The notes beneath the pieces were generated by a model. It worked only from the letters and a program-made list of their open reading frames with translations, did no database searches and had not been told where the DNA came from. The translations under genes and the position numbers were made by a program. Below are positions 49,171 to 57,035 of a stretch of DNA of 64,000 nt, one piece after another. The number at the start of each line of letters is the position of its first letter. Within the stretch, counting starts at the first letter, position 1. The DNA lies in NCBI GenBank assembly GCA_963707145.1, contig CAVPOQ010000004.1:682001-746000 (forward strand). The letters are read 5' to 3'. Source of the DNA: RPQJ01 sp963707145. GTDB taxonomy: Bacteria > Pseudomonadota > Gammaproteobacteria > Steroidobacterales > Steroidobacteraceae.

Positions 49171-49992
49171 ATGCGCCCCACACATGTGATTGCGACCCTT
49201 CTTGCCGCGTCCGGCCTCGCGCTGGCGGCCCCTTGCGGGGCCCAGCCAGTGGCCCAGGCGTCAACCCCGGCTCCGAAGGCGGCTCCGAAGGCGGCTCCCA
49301 AGGCCGCCGCCGCGGGCGTGCCGGCCGACGTGCGCCAACGGATCGTCGCAAAGCTGCCGGGCACCAAGCCCGACGACATCGCCCTCTCGCCCATCCCGGG
49401 CCTCTACGAGGTGACGATGGGCGGGCTGATCGCGTACGTCACGCCCGACGGCAAGTACCTCGTGAGCGGCAACGTCTACGACCTCGACACGGAAGTGAAC
49501 CTGACCGCGACCCGCCGCAACGCCGCGCGCGCCAAGGCGCTGGCGGCGGTGCCCGAGACCCAGATGATCGTGTTCTCCCCGCCGAATCCGAAGATGACGG
49601 TGACTGTCTTCACCGACATCGATTGCGGGTTCTGCCGGAAATTCCATGCCCAGATCGCGGACATCAACAAAGCCGGCGTACGCGTACGCTACCTGATGTA
49701 CCCGCGCACCGGCCCGGGCACGGAGTCGTGGCGCAAGGCCGAGGCGGTGTGGTGCTCCAAGGACCGCCGCGACGGGCTCACCCGCGCCAAGCGCGGTGAC
49801 GAACTCAAGGCCAAGAGCTGTCCGGACGCCTCTGCCATCAAGACCCAGTACGCGATGGGCGAGGACCTCGGCGTCGAGGGCACGCCCGCGATCTTCACGC
49901 AGGGCGGCGATTACATCGGCGGTTTCATGACTCCCGAACAGCTGGTGCAGGTCATCCAGGAGTCGCAGAAGACGGCGACCGTCGCGCGCTGA
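49171..49992 (+). CDS. dsbC: Thiol:disulfide interchange protein DsbC
   Basis: 273 residues from the ATG at 49171, which opens the signal peptide (cleavage near CGAQP). A low-complexity APKAAPKAAPK linker follows, encoded by a 12-bp tandem repeat, then the dimerisation domain (LPGTKPDDIALSPIPGLYEV) and the thioredoxin fold with the active site DIDCGFCRKFH (Cys152, Cys155) and cis-Pro in GVEGTPAIF. A second cysteine pair (WCSKDRR... and KSCPDA) matches DsbC. It isomerises wrong disulfides in the periplasm and is kept reduced by DsbD. Located after xerD as in many relatives. TAGACT at 49086 may be the -10. Confidence 0.95.
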   Translation: MRPTHVIATLLAASGLALAAPCGAQPVAQASTPAPKAAPKAAPKAAAAGVPADVRQRIVAKLPGTKPDDIALSPIPGLYEVTMGGLIAYVTPDGKYLVSGNVYDLDTEVNLTATRRNAARAKALAAVPETQMIVFSPPNPKMTVTVFTDIDCGFCRKFHAQIADINKAGVRVRYLMYPRTGPGTESWRKAEAVWCSKDRRDGLTRAKRGDELKAKSCPDASAIKTQYAMGEDLGVEGTPAIFTQGGDYIGGFMTPEQLVQVIQESQKTATVAR

Positions 49993-49999
49993 GGCCGCC

Positions 50000-50323
50000 T
50001 CAGCGCTCCAGGAACCCGAGCTTGCCGGGTCGGCCGTCCCACTCCTTGGCGTCGGCCGGCGCTTCCTTCTTCTCGGTGATCACCGGCCACTGCCTGGCGA
50101 GCTCGGCGTTCAGTGCCGTGAAGGACTGCTGCCCGTCCGGCAGTTCCTCCTCCGAGAAGATCGCCTCCGCCGGGCATTCGGGCTCGCAGAGCGTGCAATC
50201 GATGCATTCGTCGGGGTCGATGACCAGCATGTTCGGACCCTCGTGGAAGCAATCCACCGGGCAGACTTCCACGCAGTCCATGTACTTGCACTTGATGCAG
50301 TTCTCGGTGACGACGAAAGTCAT
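50000..50323 (-). CDS. fdxA: 7Fe ferredoxin FdxA
   Basis: 107 residues. N-terminal TENCIKCKYMDCVEVCPVDCFHEG supplies the 3Fe-4S and part of the 4Fe-4S ligands, and IDPDECIDCTLCEPECPAEAIF the rest. The C-terminal extension (ELARQWPVITEKKEAP...) is typical of the Azotobacter-type FdxA, a low-potential electron carrier. Its stop lies eight bases from the dsbC stop, convergent. Partner unknown. Confidence 0.94.
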   Translation of the reverse strand: MTFVVTENCIKCKYMDCVEVCPVDCFHEGPNMLVIDPDECIDCTLCEPECPAEAIFSEEELPDGQQSFTALNAELARQWPVITEKKEAPADAKEWDGRPGKLGFLER

Positions 50324-50417
50324 CGGCTCGCTCCACGCTGGGACTGGGAACGCGCCATAAGGTGAAGGGCGCGCGGGCGCGTATTCTGCCTACCGCCGCG
50401 ACGCGCTGCAAAAACGC

Positions 50418-50966
50418 TCAGCGCCCGGCGGGCGGACGCAGGTCGATCGTGGTGAAGTGGTGCCGCTCGAGGCCGTCGCGCCGGTCCTCGAGGTAGCGGC
50501 GCAGCGCGTAGTCGACGCTGCGGAACGCGAGGTCGTGCCACGGAATTTCCGCCTCCCCGCACAGCCTCACCTCGAGGCTCTCGGCACCTGCGCCGAACTC
50601 CGGCCGCGGCAGGCGCGCCCGGAACATGACGTGGACCTGGTCGGCGTGCAGCACGTGGACCACCGCAAGCAGCGAGCCGATCTCGACCTCGGCGAGCGCC
50701 TCCTCGACGGACTCGCGCCGCGCCGCTTCCTGCGTGGTCTCGCCGTTTTCCATGAATCCCGCCGGCAGCGTCCAGTAGCCCCGGCGCGGTTCGATCGCCC
50801 GCCGGCAGAGCAGGATCCGTCCCTCGTGCTCCGGCACGCAGCCGGCGACGATGCGCGGGTTCTGGTAGTGGATGCGGCCGCAGGCCGTGCACACGTGCCG
50901 GGGCCGGTTGTCCCCCTCGGGCACGGTCAAGGTCACGGGCTGGCCGCAGTGTGAGCAGAAATGCAT
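50418..50966 (-). CDS. NUDIX hydrolase with N-terminal zinc ribbon (NudC/ADP-ribose type)
   Basis: 182 residues. Zinc-ribbon cysteines CSHCG and CTACGRIHYQNP are followed by the Nudix box GFMENGETTQEAARRESVEE and a beta-rich C-terminal part. The ribbon and the HYQNP phrase occur in NADH pyrophosphatase-like and ADP-ribose-type Nudix proteins. The Nudix consensus glycine near the end of the box is replaced (EEALAEV). The substrate is uncertain. tRNA-Leu lies immediately upstream on the same strand, so the mRNA might be processed from a shared transcript. Confidence 0.88.
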   Translation of the reverse strand: MHFCSHCGQPVTLTVPEGDNRPRHVCTACGRIHYQNPRIVAGCVPEHEGRILLCRRAIEPRRGYWTLPAGFMENGETTQEAARRESVEEALAEVEIGSLLAVVHVLHADQVHVMFRARLPRPEFGAGAESLEVRLCGEAEIPWHDLAFRSVDYALRRYLEDRRDGLERHHFTTIDLRPPAGR

Positions 50967-50982
50967 GGTTCCCGAGGATCCT

Positions 50983-51069
50983 TGGTGCCGGGAGAGGGAA
51001 TCGAACCCTCACGATGTCGCCACCGCCGGATTTTGAGTCCGGTGCGTCTACCAGTTCCGCCATCCCGGC
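50983..51069 (-). tRNA. tRNA-Leu (anticodon CAA)
   Basis: 87 nt, with encoded CCA at 50983-50985. Acceptor GCCGGGA pairs with TCCCGGC, anticodon stem CCGGA/TCCGG with loop CTCAAAA, a long variable arm (class II) and T-loop TTCGATT. Anticodon CAA reads TTG. Confidence 0.95.
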
Positions 51070-51202
51070 AAGGGCTGCGAAGCTTAACCGATCGATGGCG
51101 ATGGAGATAAAACCGTTGTGCATCAGTCGATTGTTTCCACTATCGAAGGTCGGGTAGAGTCCCGCGGCAAAGCGTCGACCGCCCGGCTCGGCCGGGTCCC
51201 GG

Positions 51203-51230
51203 GGAACTTTCCCGGGCCGTGGCGGTCTTA
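51203..51230 (+). promoter_or_regulatory. Candidate sigma-E/ECF-type promoter ahead of the L,D-transpeptidase gene
   Basis: GGAACTT at 51203-51209, a 16-bp spacer and TCTTA at 51226-51230 match the RpoE-type consensus (GGAACTT, N15-16, TCnnA). It lies 54 bp before the ATG at 51284. The ECF sigma gene itself is next downstream, so autoregulation or direct target status is plausible. Confidence 0.55.
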
Positions 51231-51283
51231 CCCGGCTCACGTCGCCTGCGGGCGGCCTGCGTTCATTGCACGGAGAGTGCCGC

Positions 51284-51997
51284 ATGCGACGACGATGGTG
51301 GCTGGCCGCATTGGCCTCGTTGGTGATTTCGGGACCTGCCGGCGCTGCGGATCCGCTCGTCGCGCAGCTCGCCCAGGCCGCCCCCGCCGCCAATCCCAAG
51401 GTGCTCGAGCTCGCCACGCGTGCGGCCGAGTGCGCGCGCCGCCAGGGCCTGCTCGATGGCTTCAGGCATCTCGCCGTGATCGACTACTCGGTGCCCTCGA
51501 CCCAGCCCCGGCTGTGGGTGTTCGACGTGGCGCACGGGCGTCTGCTGTTCCAGGAGCTGGTGGCGCACGGTCGGAACACGGGCGAGCGCGTTGCCGAGCG
51601 CTTCTCGAACGTCGAAGGCAGCAAGATGTCGAGCCTCGGGCTGTTCCAGACGACCGAGACGTATTACGGCAGCAACGGCTACTCGCTGCGCATGCGCGGA
51701 CTGGACGCGGGCTTCAACGACAACGCGCTGTCGCGTGCCATCGTCATGCACGGTGCGCCCTACGTGAGCCAGGCGATCGCCGAGCGACTCGGACGGATCG
51801 GACGCAGCTGGGGCTGCCCGGCTGTCCGCCAGGAAGTCGCGCGCACCGTGATCGACACGCTGAAGGGCGGGGCGCTGCTGTTCGCCTACTACCCGGACCG
51901 CAAGTGGCTCAGCGAGTCGCCACTGCTGCGCTGCGGCGACACTCGTTCCGCTGACGCCCGGGCGCTCCCGCCCCGCGAGAGGCCACGGAGCATCTGA
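51284..51997 (+). CDS. Murein L,D-transpeptidase catalytic-domain protein (YkuD_2 type)
   Basis: 237 residues from the ATG at 51284 (CGGAGAG upstream). Signal peptide RRRWWLAALASLVISGPAGAAD. The catalytic region has SRAIVMHGAPYVS (conserved HG) and GRSWGCPAVRQEV with the nucleophile Cys, the SxGC pattern. The N-terminal part (HLAVIDYSVPSTQPRLWVFD, GRLLFQELVAHGRNTG) is typical of the short secreted YkuD_2 group. Presumed to act on peptidoglycan cross-links in the periplasm. It stands between a sigma-E-like promoter and an ECF sigma operon, suggesting it belongs to an envelope-stress response. Confidence 0.9.
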   Translation: MRRRWWLAALASLVISGPAGAADPLVAQLAQAAPAANPKVLELATRAAECARRQGLLDGFRHLAVIDYSVPSTQPRLWVFDVAHGRLLFQELVAHGRNTGERVAERFSNVEGSKMSSLGLFQTTETYYGSNGYSLRMRGLDAGFNDNALSRAIVMHGAPYVSQAIAERLGRIGRSWGCPAVRQEVARTVIDTLKGGALLFAYYPDRKWLSESPLLRCGDTRSADARALPPRERPRSI

Positions 51998-52081
51998 GCC
52001 ACGGTGCCCGCTGCGCGGGCGCCGGGTGGGGGCCTGGACGGCCCGCGGCAAGCGCCGAACAGTCACGCAATCGCGCGCGAC

Positions 52082-52099
52082 CTGCCCGTCGACGGGCAG
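52082..52099. promoter_or_regulatory. Perfect 18-bp palindrome upstream of the ECF sigma gene
   Basis: CTGCCCGTCGACGGGCAG has no spacer. It lies 33 bp before the proposed sigma-factor start and 84 bp after the L,D-transpeptidase stop. It could be an operator for a dimeric repressor. A terminator is unlikely because the arms are contiguous, leaving no loop without unpairing the centre. Confidence 0.45.
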
Positions 52100-52132
52100 T
52101 TCCCGCGACCTTCCGGGCGGCTCGTGCATCTA

Positions 52133-52726
52133 ATGCAGCGAATGACCGCCTTTCTCGACAACGAGCCGCTGAGCGATGCCGTGACCCGCGCCCGCGCCGG
52201 CGCGCACGACGCCCACGGCGTGATCTACCGGCAGTTGCAGCAGCCGGTGCGGACCCTGGCCCGACGCCTCGTGTCGAGTGCTGCTGTGGCCGAAGATCTC
52301 GCGCAGGACGTGTTCGTCGAAGTGCTCACCAGCCTCGGGCAGTACGACGGCCGCGGTTCCTTCGCCGGCTGGGTGCGCACCATCACGGTACGCAAATGCC
52401 TCATGCACCTGCGCTCGCCGTGGCGGCGGGGGCTGGGCTGGATCGAGTCGCTCGGCCTGGCCGAGCTCGATCCCTGCGCGGGCGCGGCCACGGCGGGCGA
52501 CGCCATCGACCTCGAGCGCGCGCTCGAGCGGCTCGGGGACACGGCCCGCGCCGTGGTCTGGCTGCACGACGTCGAGGGCTACACGCACGCCGAGATCGGC
52601 GCGCTGCTCGGCGGCACGCCGAGCCTGTCGAAGTCACAGCTCGCCCGGGCCCATGCCCGGCTGCGCGAGCTGCTCGAGACCGATGGAGCGAAGACCCCAT
52701 GCATGCCCGCATCGACGAACTGCTGA
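52133..52726 (+). CDS. ECF-type RNA polymerase sigma factor
   Basis: About 197 residues from the ATG at 52133 (a second ATG at 52142 is equally possible; neither has a strong ribosome site). Region 2 reads VSSAAVAEDLAQDVFVEVL and GSFAGWVRTITVRKCLMHLR; region 4 reads LGDTARAVVWLHDVEGYTHAEIGALLG with SKSQLARAHARLREL as the recognition helix. There is no sigma 3 domain, so it is ECF. It overlaps the anti-sigma gene by 28 bp, tight coupling that keeps the two at fixed ratio. The PDZ protein follows. Targets may include the L,D-transpeptidase upstream. Confidence 0.88.
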   Translation: MQRMTAFLDNEPLSDAVTRARAGAHDAHGVIYRQLQQPVRTLARRLVSSAAVAEDLAQDVFVEVLTSLGQYDGRGSFAGWVRTITVRKCLMHLRSPWRRGLGWIESLGLAELDPCAGAATAGDAIDLERALERLGDTARAVVWLHDVEGYTHAEIGALLGGTPSLSKSQLARAHARLRELLETDGAKTPCMPASTNC

Positions 52727-53328
52727 ACCTGCGCGACGGCGGGCCCGTCGACGCCGCGCTCCACGCCCACATGCGTGACTGCAGCGATTGCACCGCCCGA
52801 CTGGCCGCCACGGTGGAAATGCGCGAGCGCCTGCGTGCGCTACCCCCGGCACAGGCGCTGCGCGCGGACGGCTGGGCCGCGCTGCAGGCTCGCCTGGATG
52901 CGCGCCACGCCCGCCGCCGGCGCCTCGCGCGGCTCGCGCCGGTTGCCGCCGCTGCGTCGCTGGCCGCGCTGGCGCTGTTCGCGGGCCTGCGCTGGCTGGA
53001 GCGCGACACGTTCACCGTCGCCGAGGCGCCGACCGCTGCCCGCGCGCCGGGCCCGTCGCAGGCCGCGGCGCTTGCCGAGCTGCAGGCCCGCTCGCAGGCC
53101 CTCGAGGCCGTGCTCGCGGCGCTGCCTTCCCGTCCGTCGATCGGGCGCGCCGCCACGACCCTGCCGATCGAATCGCTCGAGGCGCAGGTGCAGTGGCTCG
53201 ATCACAAGCTGACGCTCGCCGACGCCGACGGGCGCACGCCGCAGGCGGAGCAGCTGTGGCGCGACCGAGTCGAGGTGATGAGTTCCCTGGTCCAGTTGCG
53301 CTACGTCGAGGCGCAATACGTCTACTGA
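52699..53328 (+). CDS. Membrane anti-sigma factor with zinc-finger-like N-terminus
   Basis: 209 residues. The N-terminal cytoplasmic part has HAHMRDCSDCTARLAATV, a HxxxCxxC zinc-binding anti-sigma motif. A single membrane helix (LAPVAAAASLAALALFAGL, about 76-95) places a C-terminal domain with coiled-coil character (AALAELQARSQALEAVLAAL, later LEAQVQWLDHKLTLAD) in the periplasm. Topology and gene overlap with the ECF gene define it as the cognate inhibitor. How it is released is unknown; the next gene's PDZ protein is a candidate partner. Confidence 0.85.
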   Translation: MHARIDELLNLRDGGPVDAALHAHMRDCSDCTARLAATVEMRERLRALPPAQALRADGWAALQARLDARHARRRRLARLAPVAAAASLAALALFAGLRWLERDTFTVAEAPTAARAPGPSQAAALAELQARSQALEAVLAALPSRPSIGRAATTLPIESLEAQVQWLDHKLTLADADGRTPQAEQLWRDRVEVMSSLVQLRYVEAQYVY

Positions 53329-53342
53329 TTCGGAGGTCGATC

Positions 53343-54368
53343 ATGCAGTCCACTGGTCTCAACCGCGCGCGTCTCGTGGCCGCTGCTGCCTGCGGCATGG
53401 CGCTGCTGGTCTCCGCCTCGGCCGCAGGCGCAGCGCCTGCCGCGGCAGCGCCGGCTCCCGATCGCTCCGCGCTCGAGCAGCAGCTCAAGGCGGCGCGTGC
53501 CGAGCTCGAAGCAGCCGCCCGCGAAGTCGCCGACCTGAGCCGCCAGCTCTACGGCGATGGCGGCAGCGACGTGATGCGGTTCCTCGAGGGCGGCCCGCGG
53601 GGCTCCATGCTGGGAGTCAACCTCGGCACCGGCGACGCCCGCGAGGATGGCGTCGCGGTGGCCGGCGTGAGTCCGGGCGGGCCCGCCGCGCAAGCGGGAC
53701 TGCGCGCCGGCGACGTCATCGCGGCGGTGGACGGTCGGTCGCTCAAGCGCACCGCGGAGCGCAGCGCGAGCGCGCAGCTCGTCGAGATCATGCGAGGCAC
53801 GACGCCCGGCAGCGTGGTCAAGGTCGACTACCTGCGCGACGGCAAGCGACTCACTGCGTCGGTCACCACCGCGCCGGCCGAGCCGCCGATCGTGCGCGTG
53901 ATCCGCGAGCGCTTCGCGGGGTTGCCCGGCGGCGGACTCCCGCTGCCGGGCCTCGAGGGCCTGCCTGGGCTCGAAGGATTGCCTGGTCTCGAGCCCGGGT
54001 TCGGCGCGCTCGAACTGGTGCCGATGACCCCGCGGCTCGGCCGCTACTTCGGCACCGACCGCGGCCTGCTGGTGGTGCGTGCGCCCGAGGCGAAAGGCCT
54101 GCCGCTCGAGGAGGGCGACGTACTGCAGACCATCGACGGCCGCGCGACGGACAACCCGGGCCACGCGTTCCGGATCCTCCGGTCCTACGAGCCCGGCGAG
54201 AAGGTGAAGCTCGGCGTGCTGCGCGAGCGCAAGTCGCTGGTGCTCGAGGCGACCGTGCCGGCGGCCGGGGCGGCACGTGAGGGCAGCCGCAGGCTGCATC
54301 ACCCGCCGCCGCTGCCGCCGCCCGCACCACCGCCGCCGCAATCTCGTGACGGAGCGGGTCCGGCCTGA
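53343..54368 (+). CDS. Exported protein with two PDZ domains and Pro-rich tail
   Basis: 341 residues; GGAGG precedes the ATG. Signal peptide, then a short coiled coil (EQQLKAARAELEAAAREVADLSRQL), PDZ1 (GSMLGVNLGTGDAREDGVAV, AAQAGLRAGDVIAAVDG), a linker with three GLPGLE repeats, and PDZ2 (GLLVVRAPEAKGLPLEEGDVLQTIDG). The tail is poly-proline. No serine or metallo-protease domain is present, so it is not itself DegS or RseP. It is third in the sigma/anti-sigma operon and probably senses or scaffolds in the periplasm, perhaps binding the anti-sigma coiled coil. Confidence 0.82.
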   Translation: MQSTGLNRARLVAAAACGMALLVSASAAGAAPAAAAPAPDRSALEQQLKAARAELEAAAREVADLSRQLYGDGGSDVMRFLEGGPRGSMLGVNLGTGDAREDGVAVAGVSPGGPAAQAGLRAGDVIAAVDGRSLKRTAERSASAQLVEIMRGTTPGSVVKVDYLRDGKRLTASVTTAPAEPPIVRVIRERFAGLPGGGLPLPGLEGLPGLEGLPGLEPGFGALELVPMTPRLGRYFGTDRGLLVVRAPEAKGLPLEEGDVLQTIDGRATDNPGHAFRILRSYEPGEKVKLGVLRERKSLVLEATVPAAGAAREGSRRLHHPPPLPPPAPPPPQSRDGAGPA

Positions 54369-54387
54369 ACGTCGGCGGGCGGCCGCC

Positions 54388-54420
54388 GGTCGCCCGCCGG
54401 TCGCCCGCCGGTCGCCCGCG
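54388..54420 (+). repeat. 11-bp tandem repeat between the PDZ gene and queA
   Basis: Three copies of GGTCGCCCGCC (last base of the third differs) fill most of the 77-bp gap. Immediately after them TAGCAT at 54431-54436 looks like a -10 only nine bases before the queA ATG, and queA lacks a ribosome site, so a nearly leaderless transcript is possible. Confidence 0.7.
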
Positions 54421-54445
54421 AGTCCTCTGCTAGCATGCGCGGCCC

Positions 54446-55495
54446 ATGCTGCGCAGCGACTTCCACTACGACCTGCCGGAGGCGCTGATCGCGCGGCACC
54501 CGGCGCCGCGGCGCAGCGACAGCCGCCTGCTGCACCTCGATGGCCGTAGCGGTGCGCTGCTCGACCGTCGCTTCACCGACCTGCCGTCGCTGCTGCGCCG
54601 CGGCGACCTGCTGGTGTTCAACGACACGCGCGTGATTCCGGCGCGGCTGCACGGTCGCAAGGAGACGGGCGGCCGCGTGGAGGTCCTGCTCGAGCGCGTG
54701 CAGGGCACCGCTCGGGCGCTGGTACAGCTGCGCTCGAGCAAGCCGCCCGCGCCAGGTTCGCGGATCGAACTGCCGGGGGGCGTCCGTGCCACGGTCCTCG
54801 GTCGCGAGGAGGACTTCTGGCTGCTCGAGTTTGGCGCCGATCCCGCTGGCGTGTTCGAGCGCTATGGTGAAATGCCGCTGCCACCCTATCTGCACCGCCC
54901 CGCGGAGGAGAGCGACCGCGAGCGCTACCAGACGGTTTACGCGTGCGCGCCGGGCGCGGTGGCCGCACCCACGGCCGGGCTGCACTTCGACGAGGCACTG
55001 CTCGCGGCCTGCGACGAGGCCGGCGTGGCACGGGCGCAGGTGACGCTGCACGTGGGCGCGGGCACGTTCCAGCCGGTGCGGGTCGACGACTTGGGCGAGC
55101 ACCGCATGCATGCGGAGCGGGCGACGGTGCCGCCCGCGACCTGCAGTGCGATCGCCGCGTGCCGGCAGCGTGGTGGACGCGTGGTGGCGGTGGGCACGAC
55201 CGCAGTGCGCGCACTCGAGTCCGCGGCGCAGCGGGGCCGCCTCGAGCCGTACGCCGACGACACGCGGCTGTTCATCACGCCCGGGTTCCGCTTCAAAGTC
55301 GTCGACGCGCTGGTGACGAACTTCCACCTCCCGGAGTCCACGCTGCTGATGCTGGTGGCTGCGTTTGCGGGACGCGCCCACGTTCTGGCGGCCTACCGTC
55401 ACGCGGTCGCGCAGCGCTATCGCTTCTTCAGTTACGGCGACGCGATGTTCGTCGAGCCCGATCCTGCCGTGCTCGAGCCGCGGGTGGCGGCGTGA
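54446..55495 (+). CDS. queA: S-adenosylmethionine:tRNA ribosyltransferase-isomerase QueA
   Basis: 349 residues. Transfers the ribose of S-adenosylmethionine to 7-aminomethyl-7-deazaguanine in tRNA, giving epoxyqueuosine. DFHYDLPEALIARHPAPRRSDSRLL at the start, LLRRGDLLVFNDTRVIPARL, YQTVYACAPGAVAAPTAGLHF and NFHLPESTLLMLVAAFAG are the family blocks. It overlaps tgt by GTGA. The order queA-tgt-yajC-secD-secF is the classic gammaproteobacterial arrangement. Confidence 0.96.
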   Translation: MLRSDFHYDLPEALIARHPAPRRSDSRLLHLDGRSGALLDRRFTDLPSLLRRGDLLVFNDTRVIPARLHGRKETGGRVEVLLERVQGTARALVQLRSSKPPAPGSRIELPGGVRATVLGREEDFWLLEFGADPAGVFERYGEMPLPPYLHRPAEESDRERYQTVYACAPGAVAAPTAGLHFDEALLAACDEAGVARAQVTLHVGAGTFQPVRVDDLGEHRMHAERATVPPATCSAIAACRQRGGRVVAVGTTAVRALESAAQRGRLEPYADDTRLFITPGFRFKVVDALVTNFHLPESTLLMLVAAFAGRAHVLAAYRHAVAQRYRFFSYGDAMFVEPDPAVLEPRVAA

Positions 55496-56634
55496 GGTTC
55501 GACCTGCTTGCCACCGACGGCCGCGCGCGCCGCGGCCGGCTGCACCTGCGTCGCGGCACGGTCGAGACGCCGGCGTTCATGCCGGTGGGGACCTACGGGA
55601 CGGTCAAGGCCATGACGCCCGAGGAACTCACCGGGCTCGGCGCCGAGATCGTGCTCGGCAACACGTTTCACCTGATGCTGCGGCCGGGCACCGAGGTGAT
55701 CCGCGCCCACGGCGGCCTGCACGGCTTCATGCACTGGCCGGGCCCGATCCTGACCGACTCCGGCGGTTTCCAGGTGTGGAGCCTCGCGAAGCTGCGCAAG
55801 CTCACGGAGGAGGGCGTGCAGTTCCGTTCGCCCGTGAACGGCGACGCCGTGTTTCTCAGTCCCGAGATCTCGATGCGGGTGCAGGCGGAACTCGATTCCG
55901 ACGTCGTGATGGCCTTCGACGAGTGCCCGCCGTATCCGGCCACCGAGGCCGAGGCACGCAGCTCCATGGAACTCTCGATGCGCTGGGCGCGTCGCAGCCG
56001 CATCGCCCACGGAGAACTCGGCAACCCCAACGCGCTGTTCGGCATCGTGCAGGGCGGCACGTACCTCGGGTTGCGGCTCGAGTCGCTCGAAGCGTTGGCC
56101 GGCATCGGCTTCGACGGCTATGCGGTGGGCGGCCTCGCCGTGGGCGAGCCCGCGGCCGAGCGCAACGCGGTGCTCGACGCGCTCGAGCCCCGGCTGCCGG
56201 CCGACCGGCCGCGCTACCTCATGGGCGTCGGTACCCCGGCCGACATCGTCGCGGCGGTGCTGCGCGGGGTGGACATGTTCGACTGCGTGATGCCCACCCG
56301 CAACGCGCGCAACGGGCACCTGTTCACGAGCGAGGGTGTGGTCAGGATCCGCAACACGGCCCACCGGTCCGACACCCGGCCGCTCGACCCGGCCTGCGGC
56401 TGCGCCACCTGCCGCCACTACTCGCGCGCCTATCTCAGCCACCTCGAGCGTTGCAACGAGATCCTCGGTGCGCGGCTCAACACCATCCACAACCTGCACT
56501 ACTACCTGGACCTCATGCGACGCATCCGCGCGGCCATCGAGGGCGGCGACTACCCGCGCTTCGCCACGGCCTTCCTCGCCGGGCCGGAGGGCGGCAGGGG
56601 GCTTCCCGGCAGCGAGGGGGCCGCTCGGGTATAA
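55492..56634 (+). CDS. tgt: tRNA-guanine transglycosylase
   Basis: 380 residues from the GTG overlapping the queA stop. Exchanges guanine-34 for preQ1 in tRNAs with GUN anticodons. GNTFHLMLRPG, LTDSGGFQVWSLAKL (active-site Asp), MAFDECPPYPAT, the preQ1-binding GGLAVGEP and the zinc site CGCATCRHYSRAYLSHL (three Cys and one His) are visible. Length matches bacterial Tgt. The stop lies within a TATAAT that may serve yajC. Confidence 0.96.
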   Translation: MRFDLLATDGRARRGRLHLRRGTVETPAFMPVGTYGTVKAMTPEELTGLGAEIVLGNTFHLMLRPGTEVIRAHGGLHGFMHWPGPILTDSGGFQVWSLAKLRKLTEEGVQFRSPVNGDAVFLSPEISMRVQAELDSDVVMAFDECPPYPATEAEARSSMELSMRWARRSRIAHGELGNPNALFGIVQGGTYLGLRLESLEALAGIGFDGYAVGGLAVGEPAAERNAVLDALEPRLPADRPRYLMGVGTPADIVAAVLRGVDMFDCVMPTRNARNGHLFTSEGVVRIRNTAHRSDTRPLDPACGCATCRHYSRAYLSHLERCNEILGARLNTIHNLHYYLDLMRRIRAAIEGGDYPRFATAFLAGPEGGRGLPGSEGAARV

Positions 56635-56635
56635 T
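56630..56635 (+). promoter_or_regulatory. Candidate -10 for yajC-secDF
   Basis: TATAAT overlaps the tgt stop codon, about 50 bp ahead of yajC. No good -35. An internal promoter would let yajC-secDF be made independently of queA-tgt. Confidence 0.4.
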
Positions 56636-56686
56636 CCGACGCCTTTTTTGCCGCCCGCATCCGGGCACGGCCACAGGAGTTCCTAG

Positions 56687-57016
56687 ATGGATTGGTTTAT
56701 CCCGAGCGCCTATGCGCAGGCTGCCGGCGCGCCGCAGCCCAACGTCTTCGTGCAGATGCTGCCGCTGGTCCTGATCTTCGTCGTGTTCTACTTCCTGCTG
56801 ATCCGGCCGCAGGCGAAGCGGGCCAAGGAGCACAAGGCGATGGTCACGGCGCTGTCGGCCGGGGACGAGGTCGTCACCAGCGGCGGCATCCTGGGCCGCA
56901 TCACCGAGGCGGGCGAGCAGTACCTGACCGTCGAGGTCGCCGAGGGCGTCCGCGTCAAGGTCCAGCGCCACACCGTGACCAGCCTGCTGCCCAAGGGCAC
57001 CGTCAAGAACGCCTGA
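56687..57016 (+). CDS. yajC: Preprotein translocase subunit YajC
   Basis: 109 residues. One membrane helix (VFVQMLPLVLIFVVFYFLLIRPQ) followed by KRAKEHKAMVTALSAGDEVVTSGGILGRI, the KOW-like cytoplasmic domain of YajC. It forms a subcomplex with SecD and SecF. GGAG precedes the ATG; secD follows after 19 bp. Confidence 0.96.
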   Translation: MDWFIPSAYAQAAGAPQPNVFVQMLPLVLIFVVFYFLLIRPQAKRAKEHKAMVTALSAGDEVVTSGGILGRITEAGEQYLTVEVAEGVRVKVQRHTVTSLLPKGTVKNA

Positions 57017-57035
57017 GGCCCGAGGGAGTTTCCGA

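Noticed and set aside
53940..53996. Collagen-like domain in the PDZ protein
   Set aside because: The GLPGLE units recur only three times and form a linker between PDZ domains; too short for a collagen triple helix.
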